Source: Oscillibacter sp. 1-3 (GTDB lineage Bacteria > Bacillota > Clostridia > Oscillospirales > Oscillospiraceae). Taken from it: a stretch of 64,000 bases of DNA. The DNA lies in assembly GCF_000403435.2 (NCBI RefSeq), contig NZ_KE159703.1:985033-1049032 (forward strand), in the 5' to 3' direction. The translations under genes were made by a program, and so were the position numbers. Under the pieces are notes generated by a model. It had not been told where the DNA came from. It saw only the letters and a list, made by a program, of their open reading frames with translations, and did not search any database. Below, in pieces: positions 26,618-35,775 of the stretch (positions are counted from its first letter, which is position 1; every line of letters starts with the position of its first letter).

Positions 26618-27757
26618 TCAGGGGGATTTTCTTGTCACGCTCTCCGCCGTCCGGAGGAGTTCCTCTTTTTCCGCGATCCCGCTGATGCGAAAGGCGGTGT
26701 TGGTCTCCGGATCCTCCCAGGTAAGAACAGCGGCTTCCTCAGTGTCCCAATTCATAAACGAATTGGGATCATCGGAGCATTCCTCCGCGACCCTGGCGTC
26801 CCACTCCTCTCTGGAGAAGATGCTGGGCCAGAACAGCCCTGGCAGGCCGTTGACGGTGACCTCCTCCGGCATCCGGCCGGGCGGCACTCTGAAGGGACAG
26901 ATGGGATCGTTTACATAATAGAGCTCCAATAGGGTGTGGTTCCTGACCCAGTACCACGTTCCCACGCCGCTGGAAAATAGAGCCGCTGGATCTGTGTATC
27001 CCTCCAGCGCCCAGCCGACCTCATATTCCGCCGGAGTTCCGGTCCAGGGCGCCGCGCTCTCCGCGGCCTGTTCCAACAGGGCGCTGCCGTCCGGGGCGGA
27101 GACATACAGCAGAGTTCCATCCGCCGCCTCCCAGACCAGCTCATCGGAAAACGCTCCCTCGTAGCGGTCCGCGGGGCGGCCCTGGACCTCGGTCCGGCCC
27201 TTGAGGGTAAGGCTCGAGTCTGAGGTAGTAAAGAACATGCCCCAGGAGTCGGAACTGATGTAATCAAATGAGAGTACCTCGGACCAGCCATCGTCTTCGG
27301 TTATATAGAAAAATCAGTGCCCGCCGTTTTCGTCGATGTGGGGGCCCTCCATGGTCCAGCCCTCCGGCAGTCCACTGATCCGCCAGGGGAGCGTGAGAGC
27401 GGTCTCATTGGGATCGCTGGGAGAGTATTGAATTTCTACGGATTGACTGTTCCGAGTGATCTGCCGCAGCCATGTGTTCACCGCCGCCCGCACCGTGGGG
27501 CTGGCCGCCATCAGCGCCCCGAAGGCCAGCGTGCAGGCCAGCAGCACACAGGCCGCGGTGCGGCCCACCCGCTTCCACACGGGCTGTGCCCGCCGCCTCA
27601 TCCAGGTCCGGGGGTTGGCCAGAAGACGCTTCCGCCCCCGGCGGTATTTGGGCGAGAAGTCCGGATTCCAGCCGGGGAGATTGTCCAGCTCCGACGTGTA
27701 CTCAATCAGGTTGGCCTCCATCAGCCCCTGGCGGAGAAGATCATCAAACGCTTGCAT
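26618..27757 (-). pseudogene. Membrane-anchored DUF4367/anti-sigma-like protein with in-frame TGA
   Basis: Read through one TGA (plus coordinates 27314-27316) this is a single frame of 379 codons. The first 147 codons encode an N-terminal cytoplasmic part, a membrane segment (AACVLLACTLAFGALMAASP) and the start of an outer domain (ISGLPEGWTMEGPHIDENGGH). After the TGA the same frame continues FFYITEDDGWSEVLSFDYIS and on through a DUF4367-like domain ending VTRKSP. Only the stop is out of place; TGG (Trp) to TGA is the simplest change. It overlaps the sigma gene by 14 bases and would be its anti-sigma or sensor partner. Confidence 0.7.
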
Positions 27758-28277
27758 AGTGGTATCCCTCCTTCTCTAGGCGCTCTTTCAGCATGTTCCG
27801 GCCCCGCAGAACCCGGCTGGCCACCGTGGACTTGTTCATTCCCAGCAGCTGGGCGATCTCCCGGCTGCTCCAACCCTCCACCAGCTTCAGCTCCAGAATC
27901 CGCCGGTAGTCCTCCGGCAGGGAGCGGATCAGGGAGACCAGATAGGCGTACTCGTCCTCCCGCTCCTCCCGGGCGGGCGGGTCCCAGTCCTCGGGAAAGG
28001 CCACGGTCCTCCGCTCCGTCCGCAGAATGTCCAGGGCGCAGTTCTTGGCGGCGGTGACGGCGTATCCCTCGGTCTCGTCCCAGGGCAGGGCGGACACCCG
28101 CTCCCAGCGGCGCAGCAGCTGGAACCAGGTCTGCTGGGCGGCGTCCTCCGCCCTGGACTGGTCCCCCAGCACCCGCAGGGCCACCGCGTATACTGTTTTC
28201 TCGTATGCCTCGTAGAGCCGGATGAACCGCCGCTGGTCCGCCTCCGTCTCCAATATGGCAAGGCAGGCTGCAAGCAT
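27744..28277 (-). CDS. ECF-type RNA polymerase sigma factor
   Basis: A 177-residue sigma-70 family factor. Region 2 is near residues 17-85 (RLYEAYEKTVYAVALRVLGD, AEDAAQQTWFQLLRR), and region 4 is at about 110-165 (LPEDYRRILELKLVEGWSSR followed by EIAQLLGMNKSTVASRVLRG). It overlaps the next gene by 14 bases, the usual sigma / anti-sigma arrangement. The ATG has GAGGAGGAG upstream. Since the partner is interrupted, this factor may be unregulated. Confidence 0.9.
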   Translation of the reverse strand: MLAACLAILETEADQRRFIRLYEAYEKTVYAVALRVLGDQSRAEDAAQQTWFQLLRRWERVSALPWDETEGYAVTAAKNCALDILRTERRTVAFPEDWDPPAREEREDEYAYLVSLIRSLPEDYRRILELKLVEGWSSREIAQLLGMNKSTVASRVLRGRNMLKERLEKEGYHYASV

Positions 28278-28676
28278 GGAAGCGCTCCTCCTCTGTGCCG
28301 GCGTTTCCGCTGTTTCTGCTCAGTAAACGGTGGAGAAGGGCAATAGTATTCCAATATTTCAAGAAAATTTTTTCTTTTTTCATCATGCCACAGACCGGTT
28401 CCCGGCGCAAAATACGGCCCCAACGGGGCTGATTGACCTCCGGCGCGGGGAAAATGCCGGTCTGCTCCCTTCTTTTCGACAAATTTTGACAAAAATCAAC
28501 ACTTTTCTCTTGAAAAATCTGAAAACTTTTTGTAAACTTATGTAATAAAACACAAGGCCGTCGGCGCGCGTCCCGCGGCAGCGCGGAACAGGGGGGGGGG
28601 TGAATCGCCCCCTGTTTTGCCGTGCGTTGCCCGTTCCTCCGCCGGCTGGAGAGACCGCGCGGCGCTCATATTTGTG
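28278..28676. other. Divergent intergenic region, 399 bp
   Basis: No gene is supported. The middle is strikingly AT-rich compared with its surroundings (about 28470-28550) and holds the promoter of the plus-strand cluster. Near its end a run of ten G residues (28591-28600) forms the 5' arm of a hairpin with CCCCCTGTT (about 28608-28616). Confidence 0.6.
28510..28538 (+). promoter_or_regulatory. Promoter of the envelope-modification cluster
   Basis: TTGAAA (28510-28515) and TAAACT (28533-28538) are 17 bases apart in an AT-rich tract. The transcript would include the G10 hairpin at 28588-28616 before the first gene. Confidence 0.6.
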
Positions 28677-30092
28677 ATGGAGAGGATGTTTGATTTGGCA
28701 TTCAACACCGCCTCGTTTTTGTTCTTCCTGTTTCCGCCGCTGTTCTTGCTGTATGTCCTCGTTCCGGGGCGGCGGGGGAAGAACGCCTTCCTGCTCATCG
28801 CCAGCCTGATCTTCTACGCCGCGGGACAGTGGCAGGGCCTGCCCTTTCTGCTCTTGACCGCCGTGCTGAGCTGGGGGGCGGGGGCGCTGATTCCCCGGGT
28901 GCGGGCCAGGCGGGCCCTGCTGGCCCTGGTGCTGGCCCTGGAGCTCTCCATGCTGGGCGTGTTCAAGTATCTGAATTTCCTCACCGGCATCGTAAACGGC
29001 CTGACGGGGCTCTCTCTGCCGGAGGCGGACCTCCTCCTGCCGGTGGGCATCTCCTTCTTTACGTTCAAAGCCATAGCCTACGCCGTCGACGTCTGCCGCA
29101 ACGAGTACGCCGCCGCCCGCCGGTTCTCCGACGTGCTGCTCTACATCTCCTTTTTCCCCCAGGTCACCTCCGGACCCATCTCCCGCTTTGCCGCCTTCTC
29201 CGCCCAGCTGGAGGAGCGGACGCCCCTCAGCGCCGCCCAGTCGGCCCGTGGCCTGCGGCGGTTCACCGTGGGCTTTGCCAAAAAGACCCTGATCGCGGGT
29301 CTGGCCGCCCCGCTGGCGGATGCCGCCTTCTCCCTGGGAGCGGGGCTGGACTGCCGCTTGGCCTGGCTGGGGGCCGCCGCCTACACCATTCAGATCTACT
29401 TCGACTTCTCCGGGTACAGCGACATGGCCATCGGCCTGGGACAGATGCTGGGCTTTCACACGCCGGAGAACTTCCAGTACCCCTACGTCTCCGCCTCCAT
29501 CACCGAGTTCTGGCGCAGGTGGCACATCTCGCTGTCCTCCTGGTTCCGGGACTACCTGTACATCCCCCTGGGGGGCGGCCGGTGGGGCACGGCCCGGAAG
29601 TGCCTGAACAAGGCGGTGGTGTTTTTGCTCTGCGGCCTCTGGCACGGGGCCAGCTGGACCTTCGTCCTCTGGGGGGCGTGGCACGGCCTCCTCTCCGCCG
29701 TGGAGAGCGCCCTGCCCCTGCGGCGGTGGCAGCGGCACTGGCCGGTGCGGCTGCTGGGCCATGTCTATACGCTGCTGGCGGTATCCTTAGGCTTTGTGAT
29801 GTTCCGGGCCGCCACGGTGGGCGAGGCCGTTACGGTGTTCCGGGCCATGTTTACCGGCGGCGTGACTGCCGCCTCCACCCTGGCCCTGGAGCGGATCAGC
29901 CCCGCGGCGTGGTGCGCCCTGGCGGCGGGAGGGGTGTGCAGCACGCCCCTGGGTTCCTGGCTGTGGCAGAAGCTCTCCGGCAGGACCTGGGCCGCGGCCT
30001 TGTCGTACCTGGCGGCGGCGGGGCTGTTCGCACTGTGCCTGCTGGCCATGGCGGGCGGCGGGTTCCAGCCCTTCATCTACTTCCAGTTTTGA
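28677..30092 (+). CDS. MBOAT-family O-acyltransferase (AlgI/PatA/DltB-like)
   Basis: A polytopic membrane enzyme that moves acyl groups across the membrane to surface polymers. From ATG 28677 it has 471 residues; ATG 28686 is another candidate and no start has an ideal ribosome site. The conserved core is present: LYISFFPQVTSGPISR, FDFSGYSDMAIGLGQMLG, FWRRWHISLSSWFRDYLYIP and the MBOAT catalytic histidine in CGLWHGASWTFVLWGAWHGL. The next gene, nine bases downstream, is an AlgJ/AlgX-like partner, as in alginate and PatB-type acetylation systems. The modified polymer is unknown. Confidence 0.9.
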   Translation: MERMFDLAFNTASFLFFLFPPLFLLYVLVPGRRGKNAFLLIASLIFYAAGQWQGLPFLLLTAVLSWGAGALIPRVRARRALLALVLALELSMLGVFKYLNFLTGIVNGLTGLSLPEADLLLPVGISFFTFKAIAYAVDVCRNEYAAARRFSDVLLYISFFPQVTSGPISRFAAFSAQLEERTPLSAAQSARGLRRFTVGFAKKTLIAGLAAPLADAAFSLGAGLDCRLAWLGAAAYTIQIYFDFSGYSDMAIGLGQMLGFHTPENFQYPYVSASITEFWRRWHISLSSWFRDYLYIPLGGGRWGTARKCLNKAVVFLLCGLWHGASWTFVLWGAWHGLLSAVESALPLRRWQRHWPVRLLGHVYTLLAVSLGFVMFRAATVGEAVTVFRAMFTGGVTAASTLALERISPAAWCALAAGGVCSTPLGSWLWQKLSGRTWAAALSYLAAAGLFALCLLAMAGGGFQPFIYFQF

Positions 30093-30101
30093 GGTGGCGT
30101 C

Positions 30102-31481
30102 ATGGGAAAGAAAGCTGCGTGCGCCCTGTTCACGGCGCTGATCCTGCTGGCCTGTCTGGTGCCCTCGGCGGGGATGCTCCTGCCCCGGGAGGAGAGCGCC
30201 GGCGGCAACGAGACCCTGGCGGCCCTGCCCGGCCTCTATGACCGGCAGGGCAGGTTGAACACCCAGTACCTCTCCCAGCTCCAGCGCTACGCCGAGGACA
30301 ACCACTGCCTGCGCCAGAGGATGATTACCCTCTGGTCGGAGCTGAATGTCCGGTATCTGGGCGCCTCCATCGCGGAGGATGTGGTATTGGGGAAGGACGG
30401 CTGGCTCTACTTCGGCGACACTCTGCCGGATTACGCCGGGACGGCCCCCATGACGGACCGGGAGATCTTCTCCGCTGCCCGGAATCTGGCGCTGATTCAG
30501 GAGTACTGCGGGAGCCGGGGGGCGGAGTTCCTCTTCACCGTCGCTCCCAATAAAAATTCCCTCTACCCGGAGCATATGCCCGAAATCACCCCGGCTGCCG
30601 GCACCGGAAACGCAGAGCGTCTGGCGGCGGAGCTGGAGCGGCAGGGCGTGAACTATCTGGACCTCTTCGCCCTTTTCCGGAGGCGGGAAGAGACGCTGTA
30701 CTTCGCCTCGGACTCCCACTGGAACGCCCGGGGCGCGGCCCTGGCGGCGGACGCGGTGAACGGCGCGCTGGGACGGTCCTCCCGGTACTTTGAGGGGGCC
30801 TTTGAACCGGCGTCCCACAGGGGGGACCTCTATGATATGCTCTATCCGGCCGGGACGGCGGAGGAGGGCGACTTCGCCTGCCCGGACCTTCGCTTCACCT
30901 ACGACGCCCCCATCCGCTCGGCGGAGAATCTCACCATCATGACCTCCGGCCAGGGGGAGGGGTCTTTGCTGATGTTCCGGGACTCCTTTGGGAACAACCT
31001 CTACCCTTATCTGGCGGACAGCTTTGCCTCCGCCCTATTCTCCCGGGCCATGCCCTACCGGCTGGACCTGGCGGCCCAGCAGGAGGCGGACTTCGTGGCG
31101 GCGGAGCTGGTGGAGCGGAATCTGCGGTATCTCATTCAGAATGTCCCCGTGATGCCCGCCCCCCGGCGGCGGGCCGTGGAGAGCGCCCGGGGAGAGGGCT
31201 TCATCTCCTTGGCCCGGGAGGCGCCGGAGGCGGGGTGCGTGCTGTCCTCCGGGACGCTGCCCGCGGCTCCGGACGGCGGTTCTTCGGTGCTGGTGAACAC
31301 GGCGGACGGCGGCTGCTATGAGGCCTTTTTGCTGGAGGACGGCGGGTTCGGGCTGTACCTCCCGGAGGACGCGGAGCCGGAGAGCGCGGTGTTTTATGCC
31401 GGCGGCAGGGCTGTCCGGCTGCCGCTGGTCTGGCAGAGCGCATTTTGTCTGACGGTAAACCCGTCTCCCGCGGGGAGATGA
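30102..31481 (+). CDS. AlgJ/AlgX-like (DHHW) SGNH-type acetyltransferase partner
   Basis: A 459-residue protein anchored by an N-terminal membrane segment (ALFTALILLACLVPSAGMLL). The outer domain has KDGWLYFGD, a PNKNSLYPEHMP segment, the DHHW-type catalytic motif FASDSHWNARGA and LLMFRDSFGNNLYPYLADSF, as in AlgJ/AlgX and related SGNH proteins. These take the acetyl group from the MBOAT protein and place it on the polysaccharide. It follows the MBOAT gene within nine bases. The last ~100 residues are extra and unassigned. Confidence 0.85.
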   Translation: MGKKAACALFTALILLACLVPSAGMLLPREESAGGNETLAALPGLYDRQGRLNTQYLSQLQRYAEDNHCLRQRMITLWSELNVRYLGASIAEDVVLGKDGWLYFGDTLPDYAGTAPMTDREIFSAARNLALIQEYCGSRGAEFLFTVAPNKNSLYPEHMPEITPAAGTGNAERLAAELERQGVNYLDLFALFRRREETLYFASDSHWNARGAALAADAVNGALGRSSRYFEGAFEPASHRGDLYDMLYPAGTAEEGDFACPDLRFTYDAPIRSAENLTIMTSGQGEGSLLMFRDSFGNNLYPYLADSFASALFSRAMPYRLDLAAQQEADFVAAELVERNLRYLIQNVPVMPAPRRRAVESARGEGFISLAREAPEAGCVLSSGTLPAAPDGGSSVLVNTADGGCYEAFLLEDGGFGLYLPEDAEPESAVFYAGGRAVRLPLVWQSAFCLTVNPSPAGR

Positions 31482-31503
31482 AAATAGAGAGGAAGAGATT
31501 GCA

Positions 31504-32907
31504 ATGAAAAAAAGAGGAATCCTGATCGCGCTGGCGGCGCTGCTGGTCTGCGGCGGCGTGCTGGCCCATGCCGTGTGGCAGGGCGGCGGACAGAGGGTGG
31601 AGGATGCCGCCGTCCCCCTGGCCGCCGCGCTTTTGCCAGAGGCGGATGCGGCGGAGATGGAGCCGGAGGCCGCCGCGCCTCCGGCGGGCGTGACGCTGGT
31701 GACGGACAGCCATATCCCCTTCGCCTTCGGCGACGGGGCGGAGCTGCCGGCCTTCAAGCCCTGGCGGGAGATCACCCGGGCCCAGGCGGCTCAGATGCTT
31801 CTGCGGCTGCTGCCGGAGGGGATGCCGTCGGACGCCGTTTACGCGGACGTGCCGGCGGACGCCTGGTACGCCCGGGCCGCCGGCACCATGGGCTCCCTGG
31901 GGGTCATGCGCCCCGGCGAGGCGGAATTTCTGCCGGAGGAGCTGGTGACCCGGGGGGAGTTTGTGCGGTGCGTGGCCAGCTTCTTCCCCCTGCGCCGGGA
32001 CGCGGAGCTCTTCACAGATGTTCCGGCGGACTCCCCGGACGCACCCTATATCCGCTCCGCCCGGGCGGCGGGCTGGGCCCGGGGCAAGGAGGACGGCACC
32101 TTCCGCCCGGAGGAGAACGTCACCCGGGCGGAGGCGGCGGTGCTCTTGAACCGGGCCCTGGGCCGTGAGGCGGACCGGGACTACATTGACGCCGTCCGCC
32201 CGGCCTTTTACGTGGACGTGTCCCCCAGCCACTGGTTCTACTACGATGTGATGGAGGCCTCCGTGGCCCATGAGCACGGGGATGATCCGGAGCGCTGGAC
32301 CACCCACACGCCCCGGGAGAGCGTCCCCGCCGACGGCTTCCACCTGGCGGACGGCTGGCTCTACTGCTACGACAGCCAGCGCGGAGACATCCTGCGGGAT
32401 GAGAGCCGGGGGAATTTCTCCTTTGACGCCGCCGGGCACTTCACCTCCGGCAGCGCCGAGCTGGACGGTAAGCTCCGCGCCATTGTGCTGGCAGAGACCA
32501 ACGGCTCCATGACCCGGGAGGAGATGCTCCGGGCTCTGTATCTCTACACCCGGGACTCCTTCACCTACCTGCGCCGCCCCGCCTATGCCTTCGGCGCCAC
32601 GGACTTCATGCAGGAGGACGCCCTGCGCATCCTCAACACCGGCTACGGCAACTGCTACTGCTACGCCTCCCTCCTCTGGTACCTCACCCGCTGGATCGGC
32701 TATGACTCCGTGATCTACAGCGGCACCGTGGGCTCCAACCGGGCTCCCCACTCCTGGGTGGAGATCGCCTTTGATGGGAGGTACTACATCTTCGACTCGG
32801 AGCTGGAGATGGCCTACCGCAGAAAAAAACGTTTTGACATCGACCTTTATAAGTTTTATGATTATAACGACAGCTGGCAGTACCGGCGTCCGGCGCCGGC
32901 CGTCTGA
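31504..32907 (+). CDS. SLH-domain protein with transglutaminase-like domain
   Basis: A 467-residue exported protein. A signal/anchor lies at residues 5-25. Three S-layer-homology-like repeats follow (TRAQAAQMLLRLLPEG, TRGEFVRCVASFFPLR, TRAEAAVLLNRALGRE), which bind secondary wall polymers. The C-terminal ~200 residues are transglutaminase-like, with Cys in YGNCYCYASLLWYLTRW, His in APHSWVEIAF and Asp in FDSELEM. A short choline-binding-like piece (DGWLYCYDSQRGDIL) lies between. GAGAGGAAGAGATTGCA precedes the ATG. The polymer it binds could be that modified by the two upstream genes. Confidence 0.85.
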   Translation: MKKRGILIALAALLVCGGVLAHAVWQGGGQRVEDAAVPLAAALLPEADAAEMEPEAAAPPAGVTLVTDSHIPFAFGDGAELPAFKPWREITRAQAAQMLLRLLPEGMPSDAVYADVPADAWYARAAGTMGSLGVMRPGEAEFLPEELVTRGEFVRCVASFFPLRRDAELFTDVPADSPDAPYIRSARAAGWARGKEDGTFRPEENVTRAEAAVLLNRALGREADRDYIDAVRPAFYVDVSPSHWFYYDVMEASVAHEHGDDPERWTTHTPRESVPADGFHLADGWLYCYDSQRGDILRDESRGNFSFDAAGHFTSGSAELDGKLRAIVLAETNGSMTREEMLRALYLYTRDSFTYLRRPAYAFGATDFMQEDALRILNTGYGNCYCYASLLWYLTRWIGYDSVIYSGTVGSNRAPHSWVEIAFDGRYYIFDSELEMAYRRKKRFDIDLYKFYDYNDSWQYRRPAPAV

Positions 32908-32923
32908 CAAAGGAGAGAGAACT

Positions 32924-33514
32924 ATGAAAAAGATTTTATTGCTTACGCTTGCCTTTGCGCTGCTGTGCGCCCTGTGCGCCTGCGGCGGTCAGACTCAGGC
33001 GGCGCCGGAGGCCCCCTTGGAGAATCAGGCGGCGGAGCCCTCTGTCCCTGCCGCCCCCGCCCCGCAGCCGGAGCCCCAGGCGCCGGAGGAGAATGAAAAG
33101 GACCCCGTGTCCGCGCCGGAGACGGAGGATGCGGCGGAGCCCGATGCCCAGGCGGAAGAGCCGGCTTCTCCGCCGGCGGAGCCCGCTCCGGAGCCTAAGT
33201 CCGGCGCAGCCGCCGTCACGGCTGACCTGCCCGCGGACAAACCGGCCCCTCCCGCCGAGGAGCCCGCCGACCCGGCGGAGCCGGAAAAGCCGGCGGAGGC
33301 GCCCGCCAAGCCCGCCGGGGACCCCAAGACCATCGCCCAGGGACTGGTGGGCCGCCCGGTCAGCGAGCTGTACGCCGCCATCGGCAAGCCCCTGTCCTCG
33401 GACTACGCCCCCAGCTGCCTGATCGACGGCGACGACGGCGAGCTGACCTACGACGGTTTTGTGGTCTACACGGAGCGGGGAGCGGATTACGAGACGGTGT
33501 ACGCCGTCATGTGA
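32924..33514 (+). CDS. Lipoprotein with long Pro/Glu/Ala linker
   Basis: A 196-residue lipoprotein. The signal ends in ALLCALCAC with a lipobox Cys near residue 20. Residues about 22-130 are an unstructured Pro/Glu/Ala-rich linker. The remaining ~60 residues form a small folded domain (IAQGLVGRPVSELYAAIGKP, DDGELTYDGFVVYTE), seen in other clostridial surface proteins. ATG 32924 has AAAGGAGAGAGAACT upstream. It probably spans the wall from the membrane. Confidence 0.8.
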   Translation: MKKILLLTLAFALLCALCACGGQTQAAPEAPLENQAAEPSVPAAPAPQPEPQAPEENEKDPVSAPETEDAAEPDAQAEEPASPPAEPAPEPKSGAAAVTADLPADKPAPPAEEPADPAEPEKPAEAPAKPAGDPKTIAQGLVGRPVSELYAAIGKPLSSDYAPSCLIDGDDGELTYDGFVVYTERGADYETVYAVM

Positions 33515-33565
33515 CAAGAGACCGCCAAACCGGCATCTCCATCAATTTTTCGGGAGGGATCTCCT

Positions 33566-35767
33566 ATGAAGCACACGCGCTGGCTGATCGCGCTTCTCAT
33601 GGCCGCCCTTGCGGCGGCGGGCGTCCTGGCTGCGGCCTATTTCATCACCCCCGGTGTGAGGCGCCCCTCTCTGGCGGAGGGGGACATCCTGGTCTGCATG
33701 GAGGCGGACGGGTCCCTGGCCATCGCCTGGCCGGACGCCGGGGCGGGCAGCGTCTATCTGGTGGAGCTCCACGCCGAGGGGCAGAATCTGCGGCAGCACA
33801 CGGAGAAGCCCTCGCTGGCGGTCACCGGTGTGTCCGCCCCCTTTCAGGTGCGGGTGCAGGCGGCGGCCTTTGGGAAAAACCTGTTGGGCATGGACCGGGA
33901 GCTGACCAGTCTGACCAGCCTGAAAGCGGAGGTGGCCTCCGCTGTCCTGGAGACTCCGGTCCTCACCGCAGAGCCGGAGGAGGGGGCCGTGACCTTCTCC
34001 TGGGAGGGCGGAAAGAGTCCGGTGTACGCGGTCTGCGCGCTGAGAGACGGCGTGTACCTGCCGGTGGCCTCCTCCAGCGGAACGGGGACCCATCTGCGGT
34101 TTGACGGAAAAGAGGGGCCGGCCATGCCCGAGCACGGCCAGCCGCTGGAGCTGACGCTGCGGGCAGGGGTTCCGGGGGCGGGGTACGTCCTGTACGGCCC
34201 GCCCTCCGCGCCCGTCACTGTGGAGCGGGGAGAGCTGCTGGGGGACGAGCTCTCCCTGTCCGTCCAGGAGGCGGAGCCCCGGGTGTACGACCTGGAGTGG
34301 ACCGAGGCCCGGGGCGTTGCGTACGAGCTGCGGGAGTGGCGGGACGGCGCCTGGGTGACGCTGGAGCAGCCAGAGCCGGCGGAGAGCTTCCGCTGCGACC
34401 TGGGCCGCCTGGCCTCCGGGTCCTATCACCGCTATCAGGTGCTGACCCGTGACCGGGCCGGCGAGCGTCAAGTGGAGGAGGAGGTCTCCTTTTACGCCTC
34501 CGTCTCCCCGCTGTACTGCACCGTCTGGCCCATCATCGACCTGGATTTCTGCGAGAGCGCCGAGGAGAGCCAGTCTCTGGGCCGCATCCCTGCGGGAACG
34601 ACCCTGTGCGTGCTGGAGGAGGACGGACAGTGGTTCCGGGTGCGGTACAAGGACCGCTATGTCTATGTGGACAGCCGCTACTGCATGGTCAATCTCTCCG
34701 AGTACACCGGCGACTACTGCGCCTATGACATCACCAACAGCTACGAGTCCCTCTTCAAGGTCCACAACAGCCCCATGGCAACCATCACCGCCCAGGTGAT
34801 CCCGGGGTTTGAGCATATGCTGACGGAGGAGGAGGGCTTCCTGGTGCCCTATCTCTACCCTTGCGCCCAGAAGCTGCTCACCGCCGCCCAAGCCGCCCTG
34901 GAGGACGGCTACCGGCTGAAAATCTACGAGGCATTCCGGCCCAACGAGGCCACCCGCTACCTCTACGACACCGCAGCTGCGAAGCTCACCGACCCGGCCC
35001 TGGTGCTGGATGAGGAGGAGAACGCGGTGGACCCCGTCACCGGCTGGCGGGTGGACCTGGCCAGCGGCTTTTTGGTCGACCCGGAGACGGAGGAGTTGAT
35101 CGACCCGGCGTCGCTGCTGCAGCCGGAGGAAGAGCCGCCGGAGGCCGGAACGGAGGGGGAGCCCCCGGAGGACGAGAGCGGTCTCCAGGAGGAGGGCGAG
35201 GACACGCCGGCGGAGGCCGGGGAGCCCCCTGAGACTCCGGAGACCGGGGAGCTCCCGGCGGAGGCCGGGGAGGAGCCGGAGGAGATCCCGGACTATCCCA
35301 CCTACGGCGCCATCATGACGGACAACGGCCGCTTCCGCCTGGGCAGCTTCCTGGCGGCGGTGACCTCCGCCCACAACCGGGGTATTGCCCTGGACCTGAC
35401 GCTGGAGACGGCGGATTTTCAGGCGGAGCTGGAGATGCAGAGCGCCATCCACGACCTGAGCTGGTATTCTGCCGTCTACCTGAACAACGACAACGCCGAG
35501 CTGCTGGCGGAGTATATGACCGGCGCCGGCATGGCGGGCCTGAGTTCCGAGTGGTGGCACTTCCAGGACAACGAGACCCGGGAGGCCATTGGCCTGACCA
35601 GCTACCTCTATAAGGGCGTGGACGCCGGTGGCTGGACGAGGGACGACCGGGGCTGGCGCTACCGGGACCCTGACGGCAGGTATTACCGAAATACCACCGT
35701 TACGGTGGACGGGAAGAGATATACGCTGGACCGGGACGGCTATACCAGCCAGGCCCCGGCGGAATAA
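33566..35767 (+). CDS. VanX-like D,D-dipeptidase (M15) with SH3-like domain and internal acidic insertion
   Basis: A 733-residue exported protein. A signal/anchor is at residues 5-27, then fibronectin-like strands, an SH3-like domain (about 305-385, GRIPAGTTLCVLEEDGQWFR), and an M15D peptidase domain from about 400. Catalytic elements are YEAFRPNE, Zn ligands His603 and Asp610 in SAHNRGIALD, and Glu662 and His665 in SEWWHF. Between Arg and the zinc site, residues about 480-573 are an acidic Pro/Glu-rich insertion absent from typical VanX. The C-terminus resembles cell-wall-binding repeats (WRYRDPDGRYYRN). The likely role is peptidoglycan D-Ala-D-Ala trimming rather than vancomycin resistance. 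Confidence 0.82.
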   Translation: MKHTRWLIALLMAALAAAGVLAAAYFITPGVRRPSLAEGDILVCMEADGSLAIAWPDAGAGSVYLVELHAEGQNLRQHTEKPSLAVTGVSAPFQVRVQAAAFGKNLLGMDRELTSLTSLKAEVASAVLETPVLTAEPEEGAVTFSWEGGKSPVYAVCALRDGVYLPVASSSGTGTHLRFDGKEGPAMPEHGQPLELTLRAGVPGAGYVLYGPPSAPVTVERGELLGDELSLSVQEAEPRVYDLEWTEARGVAYELREWRDGAWVTLEQPEPAESFRCDLGRLASGSYHRYQVLTRDRAGERQVEEEVSFYASVSPLYCTVWPIIDLDFCESAEESQSLGRIPAGTTLCVLEEDGQWFRVRYKDRYVYVDSRYCMVNLSEYTGDYCAYDITNSYESLFKVHNSPMATITAQVIPGFEHMLTEEEGFLVPYLYPCAQKLLTAAQAALEDGYRLKIYEAFRPNEATRYLYDTAAAKLTDPALVLDEEENAVDPVTGWRVDLASGFLVDPETEELIDPASLLQPEEEPPEAGTEGEPPEDESGLQEEGEDTPAEAGEPPETPETGELPAEAGEEPEEIPDYPTYGAIMTDNGRFRLGSFLAAVTSAHNRGIALDLTLETADFQAELEMQSAIHDLSWYSAVYLNNDNAELLAEYMTGAGMAGLSSEWWHFQDNETREAIGLTSYLYKGVDAGGWTRDDRGWRYRDPDGRYYRNTTVTVDGKRYTLDRDGYTSQAPAE

Positions 35768-35775
35768 TCCGGATC

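Noticed and set aside
27300..27330. Selenocysteine at the in-frame TGA of the DUF4367 gene
   Set aside because: DUF4367 proteins are not known selenoproteins, the site has no conserved Cys and I see no clear SECIS-like hairpin just downstream.
33542..35560. Very long minus-strand ORF (672 codons) opposite the VanX-like gene
   Set aside because: High-GC shadow frame; the plus strand has signal peptide, zinc motifs and a terminator. Similar antisense ORFs lie opposite many genes here.
33566..35767. Vancomycin-resistance gene cluster
   Set aside because: Only a VanX-like peptidase is present, with exported architecture; there is no VanH or VanA-type ligase, and the ddl at 7673 is in a normal murF operon.
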